Shown here: in pieces, positions 52,133 through 63,440 of the stretch
Position numbering within the stretch: position 1 is the stretch's first letter
How the letters are laid out: each line of letters opens with the position of its first letter
Source of the DNA: Ilyonectria destructans
Taxonomy: Eukaryota > Ascomycota > Sordariomycetes > Hypocreales > Nectriaceae
Length of the DNA stretch: 64,000 nucleotides
Assembly: GCA_020740775.1 (NCBI GenBank)
Contig: JAHEWK010000021.1
Coordinates: 620,001-684,000, forward strand
Reading direction: 5' to 3'
Notes under the pieces: generated by a model
What the model saw: the letters and a program-made list of their open reading frames with translations, nothing else
What the model was told of the DNA's origin: nothing
Databases searched by the model: none
Program-made: the position numbers and the translations under genes

Positions 52133-53848
52133 TTAAAGTCTCTTTGTCGGATGCCTCTTGTTCCTGCCAGCTGGTTCGGTAGTTGATGACCTCATATTAG
52201 GACGAACGGAGGATCGGAGTGTGGCAGATATGTTAGGTGATCGAGAGTCCTCGTTTTCCTTCGCTTCACCTTCTTCATGGTTATCGTTTTCATCAGAGTC
52301 TACGGATGTTAAAGGGGAGACCGGCGACCCTGCAATGATTGGAGATGTTGCGGTAGTTACAGTAGACCCCCTGAGTCTCTTGGGGGCGGGGTTGTTCGAA
52401 CTTGACTGAGACGATGGAGATGCGGAGGTTGCGGGCCTTTTGTTCTGAGATGGAGTAACGGGTTGTTGGGATGGACCTCCCTGCGGCGATTGTGATGATT
52501 GTGACCGTGACTGTTGCACCTGTGAAGATTTCTTTGAGGGAGACTTGAACATTGTGAGGGAGCGATCATGTGACTTTCATACTTATGAATAGTCCCACTT
52601 TATGAATGTTGTATAAATAGTTTCAGTCAGGGGTTTCCTTAGGAATCTCTCTTTCTCGCCTTGTAAACAATCATTTTGCCCAAGTCGCACTCGACCTCGT
52701 TCGTGCCCTTGTACCGTCACAAACATAGACCTCGCTGCTGCGAAGCCGCCAGCTTGGGATGGGCCAGGTTCGGTTTTAGAGGGGGGCACTGTGTTAGCGG
52801 CAGGTGCAGGTGGCGTGCTCTTGTCCGGAAACGTCCAAGAGTCGGGAACGACAATGAAAATATAGTCCTTCTCACCAACTGTAGGGGCAGCTACCATAAG
52901 ACTATGGTCAAGCAGGCCAACAATCTTGCCGACGCAGTTGAAGGGAACACCTGGAACAAACTGTGTATCTTTCCTATCTGCCATCTTCTTGCGGAGGAGA
53001 GAGAATGGCAAAGCGCGAATAGGAAAGAGAATAAAAACTTGAAAGGGGTGGAAGCCTTTGAAAGGGATCTTTGATGGTTGACCCGGCGTGATGTAGGTAC
53101 AGCACTGGATAAATGCACAGCATCTCAGCTGCGCATCATCCAACAGCGGGACAGAGTCCTTGATCAAGTGGGTTTGACCTGTCCCGAGAACCTGCCCGGT
53201 CAAAGAAACAACCGGTTGGATAAGTGGAAAGCCCTCACCATTGCAAAGAGTTCGTGGGTCAATGCTGATAGTTACATTAGTGGCAAGCGCGATAGTCGAA
53301 CTCGAGCTAAGGGGAAATGATAAGTCTGCTTACGCTTGGTATCCAAAGTCGCGTATGAGAACAACTGGAACCTTGTACACTTCGCCGTCACCATCTTCAT
53401 CGCCGAAAACATCAGGCTCCCGTAGCACCCACTCCAGTGCGTAGGGGTGTACTTTGCCAGTGAAATGGAACCACTGATTCTCCCACTCCGATTCAACAAT
53501 CTGCTGGTTATAGACAGAGAGGTTGAGACTAAAGTAAATCGGCAGTGGATCAGGGGATCGATACTCTTCAGGACGCAGCACAGAATATTCAGGCAGTGTC
53601 ATATAGGGAGGGGGTGGAAGACAAACCCTGCCAAGAGCTTCAACATTGAGGCTCTTTATAAGTTGTTCATCTGATGTAGGAAACCGCGTTGGGATATCCG
53701 GCTGACCAAAAAAGAACATGGTCATATCACTACCAAGGTTTTTCTGAGAGTCATGAGGCATGCGCGGAGGGGGATGACCGCTAAGAGTGGAAGTTGAGGT
53801 GAAATTTGAGGTAGAAGTTGATGAAGACAAGATATATTGAACCAGCAA
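52133..53848 (-). pseudogene. Helitron-linked accessory gene, split by a solo LTR
   Basis: Reading from 53848 (or 53761) the minus strand gives one continuous protein of about 515 aa once a 169-bp LTR is ignored. I do not recognise the family. An N-terminal part (LPEYSVLRPEEYRSPDPLPI, QWFHFTGKVHPYALEWVLRE) is followed by in-frame TAA at 53328. Then come two beta-rich blocks, TNVTISIDPRTLC...VVSLTGQVLG and FNCVGKIVGLLDHSLMVAAP with YIFIVVPDSWTF, that could be OB-folds, and a long Ser/Gln/Pro-rich tail with KRPATS and PAPKRLRG nuclear-signal-like stretches. Its head-to-head position with Rep/helicase suggests a transposition accessory, by analogy with the RPA-like genes of other Helitrons; that is inference. 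The TAA could be a CAA-to-TAA change; a 27-nt intron there (GTAAGC...TTAG) would be unusually short. Confidence 0.5.
52553..52721 (+). mobile_element. Solo LTR in the accessory gene, with target duplication AACAT
   Basis: 169 bp, ends TGTGAGGG and CCGTCACA, flanked by AACAT at 52548-52552 and 52722-52726. Contains GTATAAATAG (TATA-like). It is the same family as 23454-23621. Removing it with one target copy restores the accessory frame as MFKSPSKK. Confidence 0.88.
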
Positions 53849-55092
53849 ATGTTTCGATAAAAAATGGGATAGCAGTTAAGATTATGACTCTGAGAGAGAG
53901 AGGGAGAGGGAGAGGGAGAGGGAGAAAGCAATTGTAAGATAAGCCTGCAAGATTGGCATGCAAATGTACAGAACAAAGAAGAAACACATCTGATATTTAT
54001 GATCGATTAATTGATATAGTATATCCAATGCGGATATTGATACCACTTGGTAAAGATACTGTATTTCGTTGCGTAGAGAGGATGTAGCATCGCCGATCTC
54101 CATCCAACATTTTCAGCCAAGAACTACTATCCCTGCCGATGTGGATACTTGCACAATTGAATTGACCAATTAACGTAGATGGTGAACAGATTTGCTTTTT
54201 CCATGAGTACAAAGGATTTGGCCAAAACGTCAGCACATGTCGCCGATCGCAGTAAAGCATCTTGAGTTAAGAGCCTTGATCCCTGCCAAGTGGATACTTG
54301 CACAGCGGAATTGATCAATCAACGTAGCTGTTGAACAGAATTGCCTTCTCCCATGATTACGAAGGATTGACTAAGACGTTAACGCATGAAAAAAAAAATT
54401 GACAAAACAAGTATGAGAGCTGAGCACTATATGATAGGTAGATGAAATAACGTAGTGTGTATTATATCAATCACATAAGTGCCCATCGATGTTACCATTA
54501 CAACGAAAGAGGGTGAAGGGATATTTTGATCTATTGGTATATCAATACTGCAGCGGCCATATGAATAAGAGGGTGGAGGAATATGATGTTCTATTGGTAT
54601 ACCGGTGTAATGACATTCCGACTAGATAATGGGATGAATAATCAAGCCCGATGTTATTAATGTTAGAAGAATAAGAGGGTGGAGGAATATGATGTTCTAT
54701 TGGTATACCGGCGTGATGATGCTCCGAGTATATGACGGGATGAATAATCAAGTCCGATATTGGGATGAAATTGGAAGAGTAAAGAAGACCATGGTGGGAT
54801 AGACGTATCGTTTATTGGTAGGTGGGCCAAGACAATGACGATAGAGGATTTTATCATATAGTTTGATAGGTATAGTAGAGATAAAGATGACGTGGGAGTA
54901 TCGGGATAGAATCGGATCAAGAGCAGAGTAGGACCGGTTAGTGTGGGAGAATCGAAATCTGCCCCAGAATGTACCGATCACAAAACAGCATTGTGAATGG
55001 CATCAACCTTTATCGTTCATATTTATAATACTATTTGGCTTAATACACATGATTACACACCCTAAGAATATTCGTACATACACTATCCTGTA
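53849..55092. promoter_or_regulatory. Divergent control region of the Helitron with two sets of direct repeats
   Basis: Contains a GA-rich tract (about 53892-53932). An imperfect duplication of about 125 bp (about 54118-54244 and 54270-54392) shares ATCCCTGCC, GTGGATACTTGCACA and ATCAACGTAG-like blocks. A second set of about 106 bp (54562 and 54668, with a weaker copy near 54505) is built on GAGGGTGGAGGAATATGATG and TTCTATTGGTATACCGG. It lies between the accessory and Rep/helicase starts, so it may hold promoters or protein-binding arrays. No gene is supported. Confidence 0.55.
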
Positions 55093-58000
55093 ATGGATTC
55101 GTCATTTGGCAGCACACTCAGCAGTCTCGGGCTGAAGATGTACAATGATATCTTTGGTGCGGCAAACTCGAATACAAACGCAACACCAAGAGAATCACAT
55201 TCTACTGTCCAACCAAGCATATCCGATCGTGTTCCGGATGTCCAGCCTGTGGGCCTGGGATTAAGGAGGTCACTCTCTACTGTGCAACCGAGTACACCTG
55301 GTGATATTCCAGAAACCGTACCTATAGACCCGGCACTAGAGGGATCACAATCAACTGGCCAATCAAGCGAACCCGGTAATCGCCGACAATACCAATCAAG
55401 TGTAAATCAAATCGACAATGCGAATGCGCAAACACAGGCGGCAGGAAACTGGATGAGTCGGCCACCACCAGGGAGCACGACGCCGATACAAGCGCCTCCA
55501 AGAAAAAGAGGCAGACCGCGAGGTTCTCGTGTACCAAGGCAGAGAGTTGGAGAAGGAAATCGGGTGCAGGAACATCAGCCAAGTGCATACCAAGCCGACA
55601 CCATCAATACTCAAGTACAGAGCCCTGAAAGTTGGATGAGTCGACCGCCGCCAAGGAGTACGACACCAATACAAGCGCCTCCAAGATCAAGAGGCAAACC
55701 GCGAACTTCTCGTGCATCAAGACGGAAAGATGCCCGGGAAAGAAACTGGAGGCAAAGGAGACAAATCCAACAGCAAAGACCACTGGTTGCCATTGGGACC
55801 CAACATCACCCGCACAATGCACTGGGCATGCAGCAATGTATGAGCATTCTAAGCTTTTCAGATGTGGATCAACATGGCCAACAAGAACTTGGCGCCAAGC
55901 GTAAGGCTGACCAACGCGGACAAGAACAAAACAAAAGGCAAAATCGAAGACGGGTTGAGAGTAGCAACCTTGAAGTGCAAACCCAGGCATTCAAGAGAGC
56001 TATTAAGCATCTGGAAGATGAATTTACAGAGAAGGAGAGAATATCCTACACAAAGGATTGGCGTAAGCCGGTCCCCCGTGAGAGGAATATATCCACAGTC
56101 ATGGACTTTTATCAATCATTTCACAACATGGACACCCTACCCATACACACATGCATGATATGCTATCGGAAAATCAGCACCATGGAGATAAAAGAGCTTA
56201 GCTGGGAAGAGTGGACAAATAGCGCAGCGATGAATAGCTGCCGCACGTTTTCATGTCCAGATTGCTTCCCTGTTGGCAAGGCTATACCGAGCTGCGAAAA
56301 CTGTGCAATGAAGATCCGCGAATGCAATATGGCGCGGGGTGGGAACTTGCATCAAGCACTTGGTTGCGAGCACATGTACCCGGATGCTCTCAGAGACCTG
56401 ACATTGGTTGAGGAGAAGCTGATCGCACTCAACACCCATTTCGGCTTCGTTGCAAGAATCAAAGTGACAAAAAGCACCAAACAGAGTACGGCATATGCAC
56501 GGCATGTAAAGGGTCACATAACTGTGTTTCCAAACAGTGTTCAAGACTTGGTTACCACAGTACTACCACATCCGCTTCTACAATCTTTGGAGGACATCCA
56601 TATATCTTGGCATGGGCCGCAGAGACCAGCCCCCAGCGATCTATCCAAGTTGCTCTCAGTCCGGAGAGGAGCTGTGGAACGGGCGTTGCTTTGGCTAAAA
56701 GAATTTAACCCCCACTATCGGCACATCCAAATCGACAAAGCCGAGTTGGATAGTTGGGGAGAGCCGGCGCATGGGGTTCCGAGCCAGATCTATGACAGGA
56801 TAGAGAGATATGAACCATCGGCATGGGAAGAAACGCGAACAGCGCACATTGTGCCCCCAGCAGAACGTGGAATGGATGACGCTGGGCCCCAGTCACTGGA
56901 ACAGATTGTGGACGGGCTGGGCAGAGCGTATGATGAGAATGATGTAAGTTACGACGAGGATCAGCAGCTCTATGACGAGCGCAGTAGGGAGGAGCTTGAG
57001 TATGAGGGCATGGGAAGCTTTCTTGATGAGATCCTTGCATCTGGTATGTTTCCACTGGATACAGCACCGCGAGCAACCGATGCCGATAAACTGCAATTTG
57101 CTATTGATACCATCAGAGGTGGACACACAAATGCGCAAACACAGCCGCCCAACCAGCCGACTGGGAGCGCGCAGGATTCGCACCTTCAGCCATACATTCA
57201 CATTTCAAGAGGCAATGAGTTTGCAGATAGCAATGATCTCTGGCATCTTGCAAAAGCATTTCCAACACTATTCCCGTTCGGTTTCGGTGGGCCACGGTGC
57301 AAGGAAGAGATGGAATCGGACCTGTGGAAGAACAGTGTCCAGCTCACAGGGCATGTCCGTGATAGAGACAGTATTGGAGAGGGTGGAGAGGATGCGATTT
57401 CGCCAACACGTAATCTCCGACTTCACGCATGGATGAAGAAAGTGCTGCAACGACATGGTGGCCGCTTTGCCAATCATCCGGCGTTTTCATTCCTAGTATT
57501 CAACATAGAGGTTCGGTCTAGGAATAGAGGAGTAAGTATGGTGAGCGTGCGACGGACCGATTTTCCTGAGGTTGAGAGGATCATTCAGTCGTTAACACCA
57601 GAGAGGCTGTGGGAAGTGCAAAAGGAGTTAGAGGCTGGCGGGAGCACCCGAGATGAAGGTATCAAAAAGCTCCTGCGATACATCTCATACTTTGGCTACA
57701 AACAGGCCATGTCGCAGGAGTCGCGGCTAGAGATGCGCAGAAAGATTAAAGCGCTCATCATCAGATACGGTATACCGGCGATTTGGTTTACGCTGAATCC
57801 CAATGACATTACGAACCCGGTAAAACTACGTCTGGCGGCATACCGAAAGGAGGACAAGGCTGCCGCGGAAGCAACCCTGCTTCGGGCCCTTCAGGATAGG
57901 TATGAGAGAGTGAAGCTGGCGATAACTGACCCCATAAGCTCTGCCATCTTCTTCCACCGCGAAGTAGAGATGTTCTTTGAGCATTACGTCAAGGTTGGGG

Positions 58001-61000
58001 AGGAATCTGTTTTTGGTCGGATTGGACAGTATTTCGGCGCTGTCGAGACCAACGAACGCGGTGCTCTTCATGTCCATGGTTTGCTATGGCTCGAAGGGAA
58101 CTTGGAGCTCGGGGAGTTCATCGGTGCTCATGGAAACGGGGAGGATGATGAGGGTGCGGCAATGGAACGGGAAGGAATCCTGAAATATGTCGATTCTGTC
58201 TTTACCGAGGTATGTGCATCCATATCTCCACGTAACCAAAAGCCAACGTAGGTCGAAAGCTAAACTATCATCTAGGATCTGGACGAATCCGCTGCCTTTA
58301 GCGAGGAGAGCGAGACTAGGGTGGTTTACGACAACATATCCTACCTGATGACCGATGCTGGGCGCTTCTCTGAACAGTTTGACGATGAAGCCCACTTTTG
58401 CGCGGGCAGGGTCCAGATGCACGTCCATACCGCAACTTGTGTCAAATACTCTCATATCAAGGAGGGAGAAAAGAAGCCCACGTGTCGATTCCATGCGCCT
58501 TGGAAGCTCTTTACAAAAAGCGAATTCGGCGCGGATGGTATACTTCGGCTCCAACGCTCACATCCCATGATCAACCGATGGAACAAGCCAATGGCGGTTG
58601 GGTTGCGGCACAATCACGACATCTCCTTCATCGGTACCCAAAGCAAGACAATGGCGCTGATATATTACTTGACAAACTACACCACAAAAATCCAAGATCC
58701 GATCTGGAAGAGAGTGGCCATAGCAGCAGAGCTCTTTCCGAGTATCAGCACAACCAGCGCCGTCGGGCTAGGTGCAACAACTGCAAACTACGAAGCCAAG
58801 GCAAATGTAAACCGCCAGTACCTGATGAGAATCGCAAACAGAATATTCACTGAGCGGCCATTATCGCAGGTGGAGGTGATTGCGCACTTCTTGGATTACC
58901 CAACTGAGTTCTCGAGTACCAAACAATGGTCATATGTGAATATGACAATGATATACTGGGCAATACTCCGACGCTGGCAGTATCTCCAGCAATGCAGTAG
59001 CACTTTAGGCGACGACGATGATCGACCTATCGAGAACATAGGTGGCAATGGCAACGGCAACGACGCGGAAGCCAGCGCGGAGAGGGTCTTGGTGGGAAGC
59101 GATGGCAAGAAGCTACCATACATTGAAGCCTACCACCACCGTGGAGAGGTGCTGCAGACATTATGCTTCTATGACTACATGTCGATTGTTACATTACAAA
59201 AGAGCATAGATCCATCTTCCAAGGAGTTGGTGAAGATAGAATTTGAAAGGAACTGGAAGCCGGGAAGGGACTGGGTGCAGGTTCTAAGACCCCCGGGGAA
59301 GTATGCAGTGCCATGCATCAACGGCTTTCTCGATATGGACTTTGATATTGATACAAACGCAGACAGATACCGCAGGTAAGCACAAGCCATAGAACAGATG
59401 GGATGGATAAACGAGGAGCATATACTAATATTAGCACCAGAGCTGCAGTACAGCACCTCGCACTCTTTGTGCCATGGGAGAAGTTCACTACAGCATCATC
59501 AGGCGATATTAATGAAATCTGGGAACACTGGAGACGGCGACTCCCCAAAAGACTCCAGACTATCGCAGGCAACATCCAGCTCTTGAAGCGATCAGCGGAA
59601 GATGCGCGGCGAGACGCAAAGCAGTGGGCGGCTGCGGGGGACGACGCCATTTTGGATGATATCGACGCTATGGGGTATGATCTCCAAGATCCTACAGGCC
59701 CAGTAAAAGCATATCGCCCAGACCAGCTTGGCCAGCTTGGCCGATTGATTGAGACAGTACGAGGTGCTACAGCCCCTAACCAGGTGACCGCTGGTTCGGA
59801 GCATCTTTTGCAGATGCTAGATCAGCTCCGCGAAGCCCAAGCAGATATCCCCGACTTTGCGGATGATGTCGAGACTGTCGCTTCCGCAGAGAACCCAGCG
59901 CAGTACCAGCCAACTATTGTAACCAAGAGCGAGCTCCCAACGCAACGTCAGCTTAGAGGAATTAAGAGCAAGCAGGATCAAGCTGACAAGGAAATTGTGA
60001 AAAGAATCCAAGGCTCTGATGGAGTTCAGATTACGCAGAACACAGCTGCCGGCGCAGAAGCATCACTGAACCATACCTTCGCGGGCGCGGGAGAAGATAT
60101 TACAGAAATGTCAGAACCAGACACCCGGAACACTCAGAGACCCAGTGCCAGGGTCGCCTTTGGACCGTCGACAACATTCCTCCAAGCCGGTCGGGAGATT
60201 GCAAAGAGGTTCACCTTGAACGAGCGGCAGGAAATCGCCTTCCTTTTCGTGTGTCGCCATCTCGATACCATTAGGAACGAAGATGACAGCGATAACGTCA
60301 ATAGCAGCAAAGCCGAGAACAATCATAATGGACAACTGTGTGAGTTCCTAGGTGGAGAGGGCGGCACCGGGAAATCCAGGGTCATCGAGGCGTTGGCGGA
60401 ATTGTTCGCCAGCAAAGGCATATCACACAGGCTGCTGATGACAGCGACGTCGGGGGTCGCAGCAGCGCGTATCAACGGCGTGACCATTCACTCCGCCTGT
60501 GGGATGCAACCCAACGCATCTGGCAACGGCAACGTGGACGATGGCAGCACGGTAACCTACGTGGATGGTGACGCTCGAAGAAGATGGAAAGAAAAATGGC
60601 TGCTCATCATTGACGAGGTAAGTATGCTGGGCCTACAAACGCTCTGTGATATCAACAAGCGACTTTGCGCCTCCCGAGGATCGAGTGACGACTTTGGCGG
60701 GATCCCAGTGGTGCTACTGTCAGGAGATTTCCACCAGTTCCGCCCGGTGCAGAATAGGTCACTGTTGACGCCGTGGTCTGCCCTTAGGATTGCGAATGAA
60801 ATGAGGGCACATGCACTCTGGGCTCGATTTACCACTGTCATCATGCTCACCGAACAGGTTCGCGCAGCAGGGGACCTGGAGCTGCAGCGACTGCTGGCTC
60901 GGATCCGAAAGGGAGAGCAAGACGAGTCCGACATGGAGCTCCTTAACAGCCGGTGCTTCAGGGAAGGACAAGCCATACCATGGAGCAAGGGCATCACAGT

Positions 61001-61868
61001 AGTTACACCGCTCAATAGCACCAGGTGGTGCCTGAACATGGATGCCGTTTTGGCCTTCCAGCGGAACGAACAGAAGCCAGTCCGGATATTTCTATCCGAG
61101 CACCATTGGGGCAAACCCAATACATTGCCGGTAACGGAGGAAGAAGCTACGCTTATGGCCAGCGTCGGGGATGACAGTAAGATCTGTGTGCCGGCCACAT
61201 TCATGTTCGTGCCTGGTATGCCGGTTGTGGTGACCATGAATATAAACCCAGGCCTCAAGCTCGTGAATGGCGCCAAGTACACAGCGCTAGAAGTTATACC
61301 AGACAGCAAAAGATTCCCAGGCTATCAACTGGCCCCGAACATCATCCTCCACTTTGGACCACCCGCCGGCATCATCCTGTCGTCCGAGTCAACCAAGAAG
61401 TTCGAATTTGATGAAATGCCACCAAGCACAATCCTGCTTACTCCAACGAGTGCCCAAATACCAATGGAAAAGAAGAAGAGGGTCAAGAGGAGGCCTTGGC
61501 AGAGGCATAATGTGAGCCGGCGAGGACTTCCCTGCACTGCGGCATTCGCATGCACCGATTACAAAATCCAAGGCGAAACCCTCCTCCAGATTGCGCTGGA
61601 GCTGCGAGGAACCGGGACAAAGCTGAATACCACAACGGGACAACTCGAGCCGGGAAAGTGCGATCCGTACAGCCTGTATGTGCAGCTATCGCGGTGCAAA
61701 TCGCTTGATGGTATTATGTTGCTGTCAAAGGCACGGGTGCAGGACATAGTCGGGAATAAAATACCACAGGAAATGTTTGATGGCGAGGCTAGGCTGGAAC
61801 AGTTGTGCGAGAGGACAGTAAATGAGGCACGATTATCATTGTTGTCATATCCATCTGCACAATACTAG
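55093..61868 (+). CDS. Helitron Rep/helicase (RepH), full length
   Basis: Exons 55093..58209, 58276..59375 and 59435..61868 give 2,216 aa with no lesion. The N-terminus carries a tandem duplication, each unit with MSRPPP...TTPIQAPPR and an AT-hook-like RKRGRPRGSR or RSRGKPRTSR. A Cys-rich region (CMICYRKI, CPDCFPVGKAIPSCENCAMK) opens a DUF6570-like domain. Rep: LTPERLW, AIWFTLNPNDITNPVKL, the HUH-type motif GALHVHGLLWL, and the paired catalytic tyrosines in YYLTNYTTK. Helicase: Walker A GGEGGTGKSRV, TATSGVAA, Walker B LLIIDEVSML, GDFHQFRPVQ, LTEQVRA, and the C-terminal YKIQGETLLQ and YVQLSRCKSLDGI typical of PIF1-type enzymes. It nicks and unwinds one DNA strand for rolling-circle transposition. 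With all catalytic residues present this copy is potentially autonomous. Confidence 0.95.
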
Positions 61869-62437
61869 CAGTAGCGTAATTTAGATAATAGGTTTCTTAC
61901 ATATAAATAGAAGTAGAAGGATAGAAAACAAATATATATAATCAGATAACTTACATATTAAAATTTATAGATCCAAATCAACTTAACTTAATACATTAGG
62001 TTACACCTAACTCAAGCAGAAGAGAAAACCTCATAAAATATAACGACAAGAGCAATAATGCTATCACAAACCGAGTTCCCACGTGCATTTCACGTGTCTC
62101 TTAACAAGAAACCCTCAAAAGGAGACTCCTTTACACTTAATCTCAGAGATCGAATGAGAATTCACATGCGCGCATTGCCAAATGAGGAAGAGAAGATTGG
62201 CACCTCTGGGGGGCATTCGGATGGGGTTAATCCGGACCAACAGGAGATGCAGTTGCGCTTACTCTCAGTAAGCGAATGAGAATTCACATGTGCGCATTGC
62301 CAAATGAGGAAGAGAAGATTGGACCAACAGGAGGTGCAGTTGCGCTTCCGAATCGGGTAATTTTGCAAGGGGGGGTGCCAAATTTCGGGGGGGAAAAATC
62401 CGAGAGCTTAAGAAGACCTTTCGTACCGAAAGGCACA
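61869..62437. repeat. Helitron 3' flank with direct repeats and terminal hairpin
   Basis: A 49-bp block (GAATGAGAATTCACATG and on to AGAAGATTGG) occurs at about 62152 and 62274, and a CCAACAGGAGRTGCAGTTGC block at about 62239 and 62324. The hairpin CCTTTCGTACCGAAAGG is at 62420-62436. A short open frame at 62058 is a by-product of these repeats in my reading. Confidence 0.55.
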
Positions 62438-62440
62438 GTA

Positions 62441-62549
62441 TAAGTGTCCGGCAAGCTTATTTGACCGGCATGCTTATCACATACGTTATTTATATGGGAT
62501 TTTGAAGTGGCTAGCTCGCTTGTCTGGCTAGCTCGCTTATCATACACAT
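62441..62549. repeat. Two adjacent Fot1-type terminal inverted repeats
   Basis: The segment 62441-62488 is the inverted partner of the termini at 50555 and 50680 (reverse complement begins TAACGTATGTGATAAGCATG). From about 62500 to 62549 a second, different terminus (reverse complement TAATGTGTATGATAAGCGAG, with a repeated GAGCTAGCCA block) resembles the left end of element A. They show nested or abutting element boundaries. Confidence 0.7.
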
Positions 62550-62829
62550 TAATCTAAAAGAAAATAATTATATTAATAACTCAATAATATATTAAATAAT
62601 AGCTTAAATAATCTAATTTTATAAGATTTATTAAATTAGGCCTGGTATTATATCTTGCTATAACTATAGCTATTATATCAATTACAGATTATTATAGCAG
62701 TACAGTATAGATTTTAGTTGCAGCTCAGATACTAAGATTTCTTATTGTTTTTAAGAGCTTAAAGAGCTAAAATAACACTAGATTCATTTAGAAGCGATTC
62801 TATAATTAATTGTAGAAGAATTTAGAAAA

Positions 62830-63008
62830 TAAGGATAGCACAGAAGGCAGTTGATGAGCAGTTAGAGCAGGAAAGGCGTCAAGTTGGTGGTACCAAGAAG
62901 AGGACCGAGCCGGCTCAACGGCGCTGTGGCACCTGCGGTAAGACCGGACATAATACGAGAACTTGCCAGGAGGGCAAAGAAATGTCTGACGTATATAGTT
63001 CCGACTAG
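62830..63008 (+). pseudogene. Fot1/pogo transposase C-terminal relic with zinc knuckle
   Basis: The plus frame reads AVDEQLEQERRQ and then RRCGTCGKTGHNTRTC before an acidic end and TAG at 63006. This is nearly identical to the C-terminus of transposase B. Everything upstream is missing, so it is the tail of a third Fot1-like copy. Confidence 0.82.
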
Positions 63009-63440
63009 CTTTCAATAATTCCAATTGTTGTGGTTGTAGGTTGGCTATTTAGAGTTAATAGTGTGGTGGAAGTGCGCGGCATGCTTGTGGACCACGTTAC
63101 TTGCGAGGAAGGAGCAGCGAAATGGGCGTACAGCGAAAAGTAGGGCGACTGACTTATTTCAGCGCGCACGCATACCTTTATAACATGGACATGCCGATTC
63201 GATCCAACAGCCTTTTATCTAGTCTTCCTTTTTTCGGGCTCGACCTGCTCACGAGTCTGCTATCATCCACTGTTGTCAGGCCGGGCCGCCTAAGAAAATG
63301 ATTCAATGCCATCACCAAAGACTCTAATAGTAGATTCTTTCAACTCCTTACAGGACGCAAATTTGAAGTATAGTACCTGCCAGGGTCCGGAAAGAAGTGA
63401 TCTATTACTCTAGGATTCTGACAGGTGGATGATTTTGAAG
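63009..63440. other. Intergenic and transposon flank
   Basis: GCGGCATGCTTGTGGACCAC near 63080 may be the outer end of the third Fot1 copy. The short frame at 63101-63301 has no recognisable content. No gene is supported. Confidence 0.3.

Larger units (their letters stand above)
51615..62437 (+). mobile_element. Large Helitron with Rep/helicase gene and divergent accessory gene (ends inferred)
   Basis: The element is defined by the intact Rep/helicase gene at 55093-61868. Proposed ends are the 15-mer GCCTTTCGGTACGAA at 51615 and its exact reverse complement at about 62423-62437; the latter also forms a hairpin CCTTTCG-TAC-CGAAAGG. Short sub-terminal inverted repeats with a 3' stem-loop are known for Helentron/Helitron2-type elements; canonical 5' TC and 3' CTRR ends are not evident. 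The ends are inference; the gene content is solid. Confidence 0.5.

Noticed and set aside
62058..62279. 73-aa frame in the Helitron 3' flank
   Set aside because: Composed of the duplicated sub-terminal block; no sign of coding constraint.
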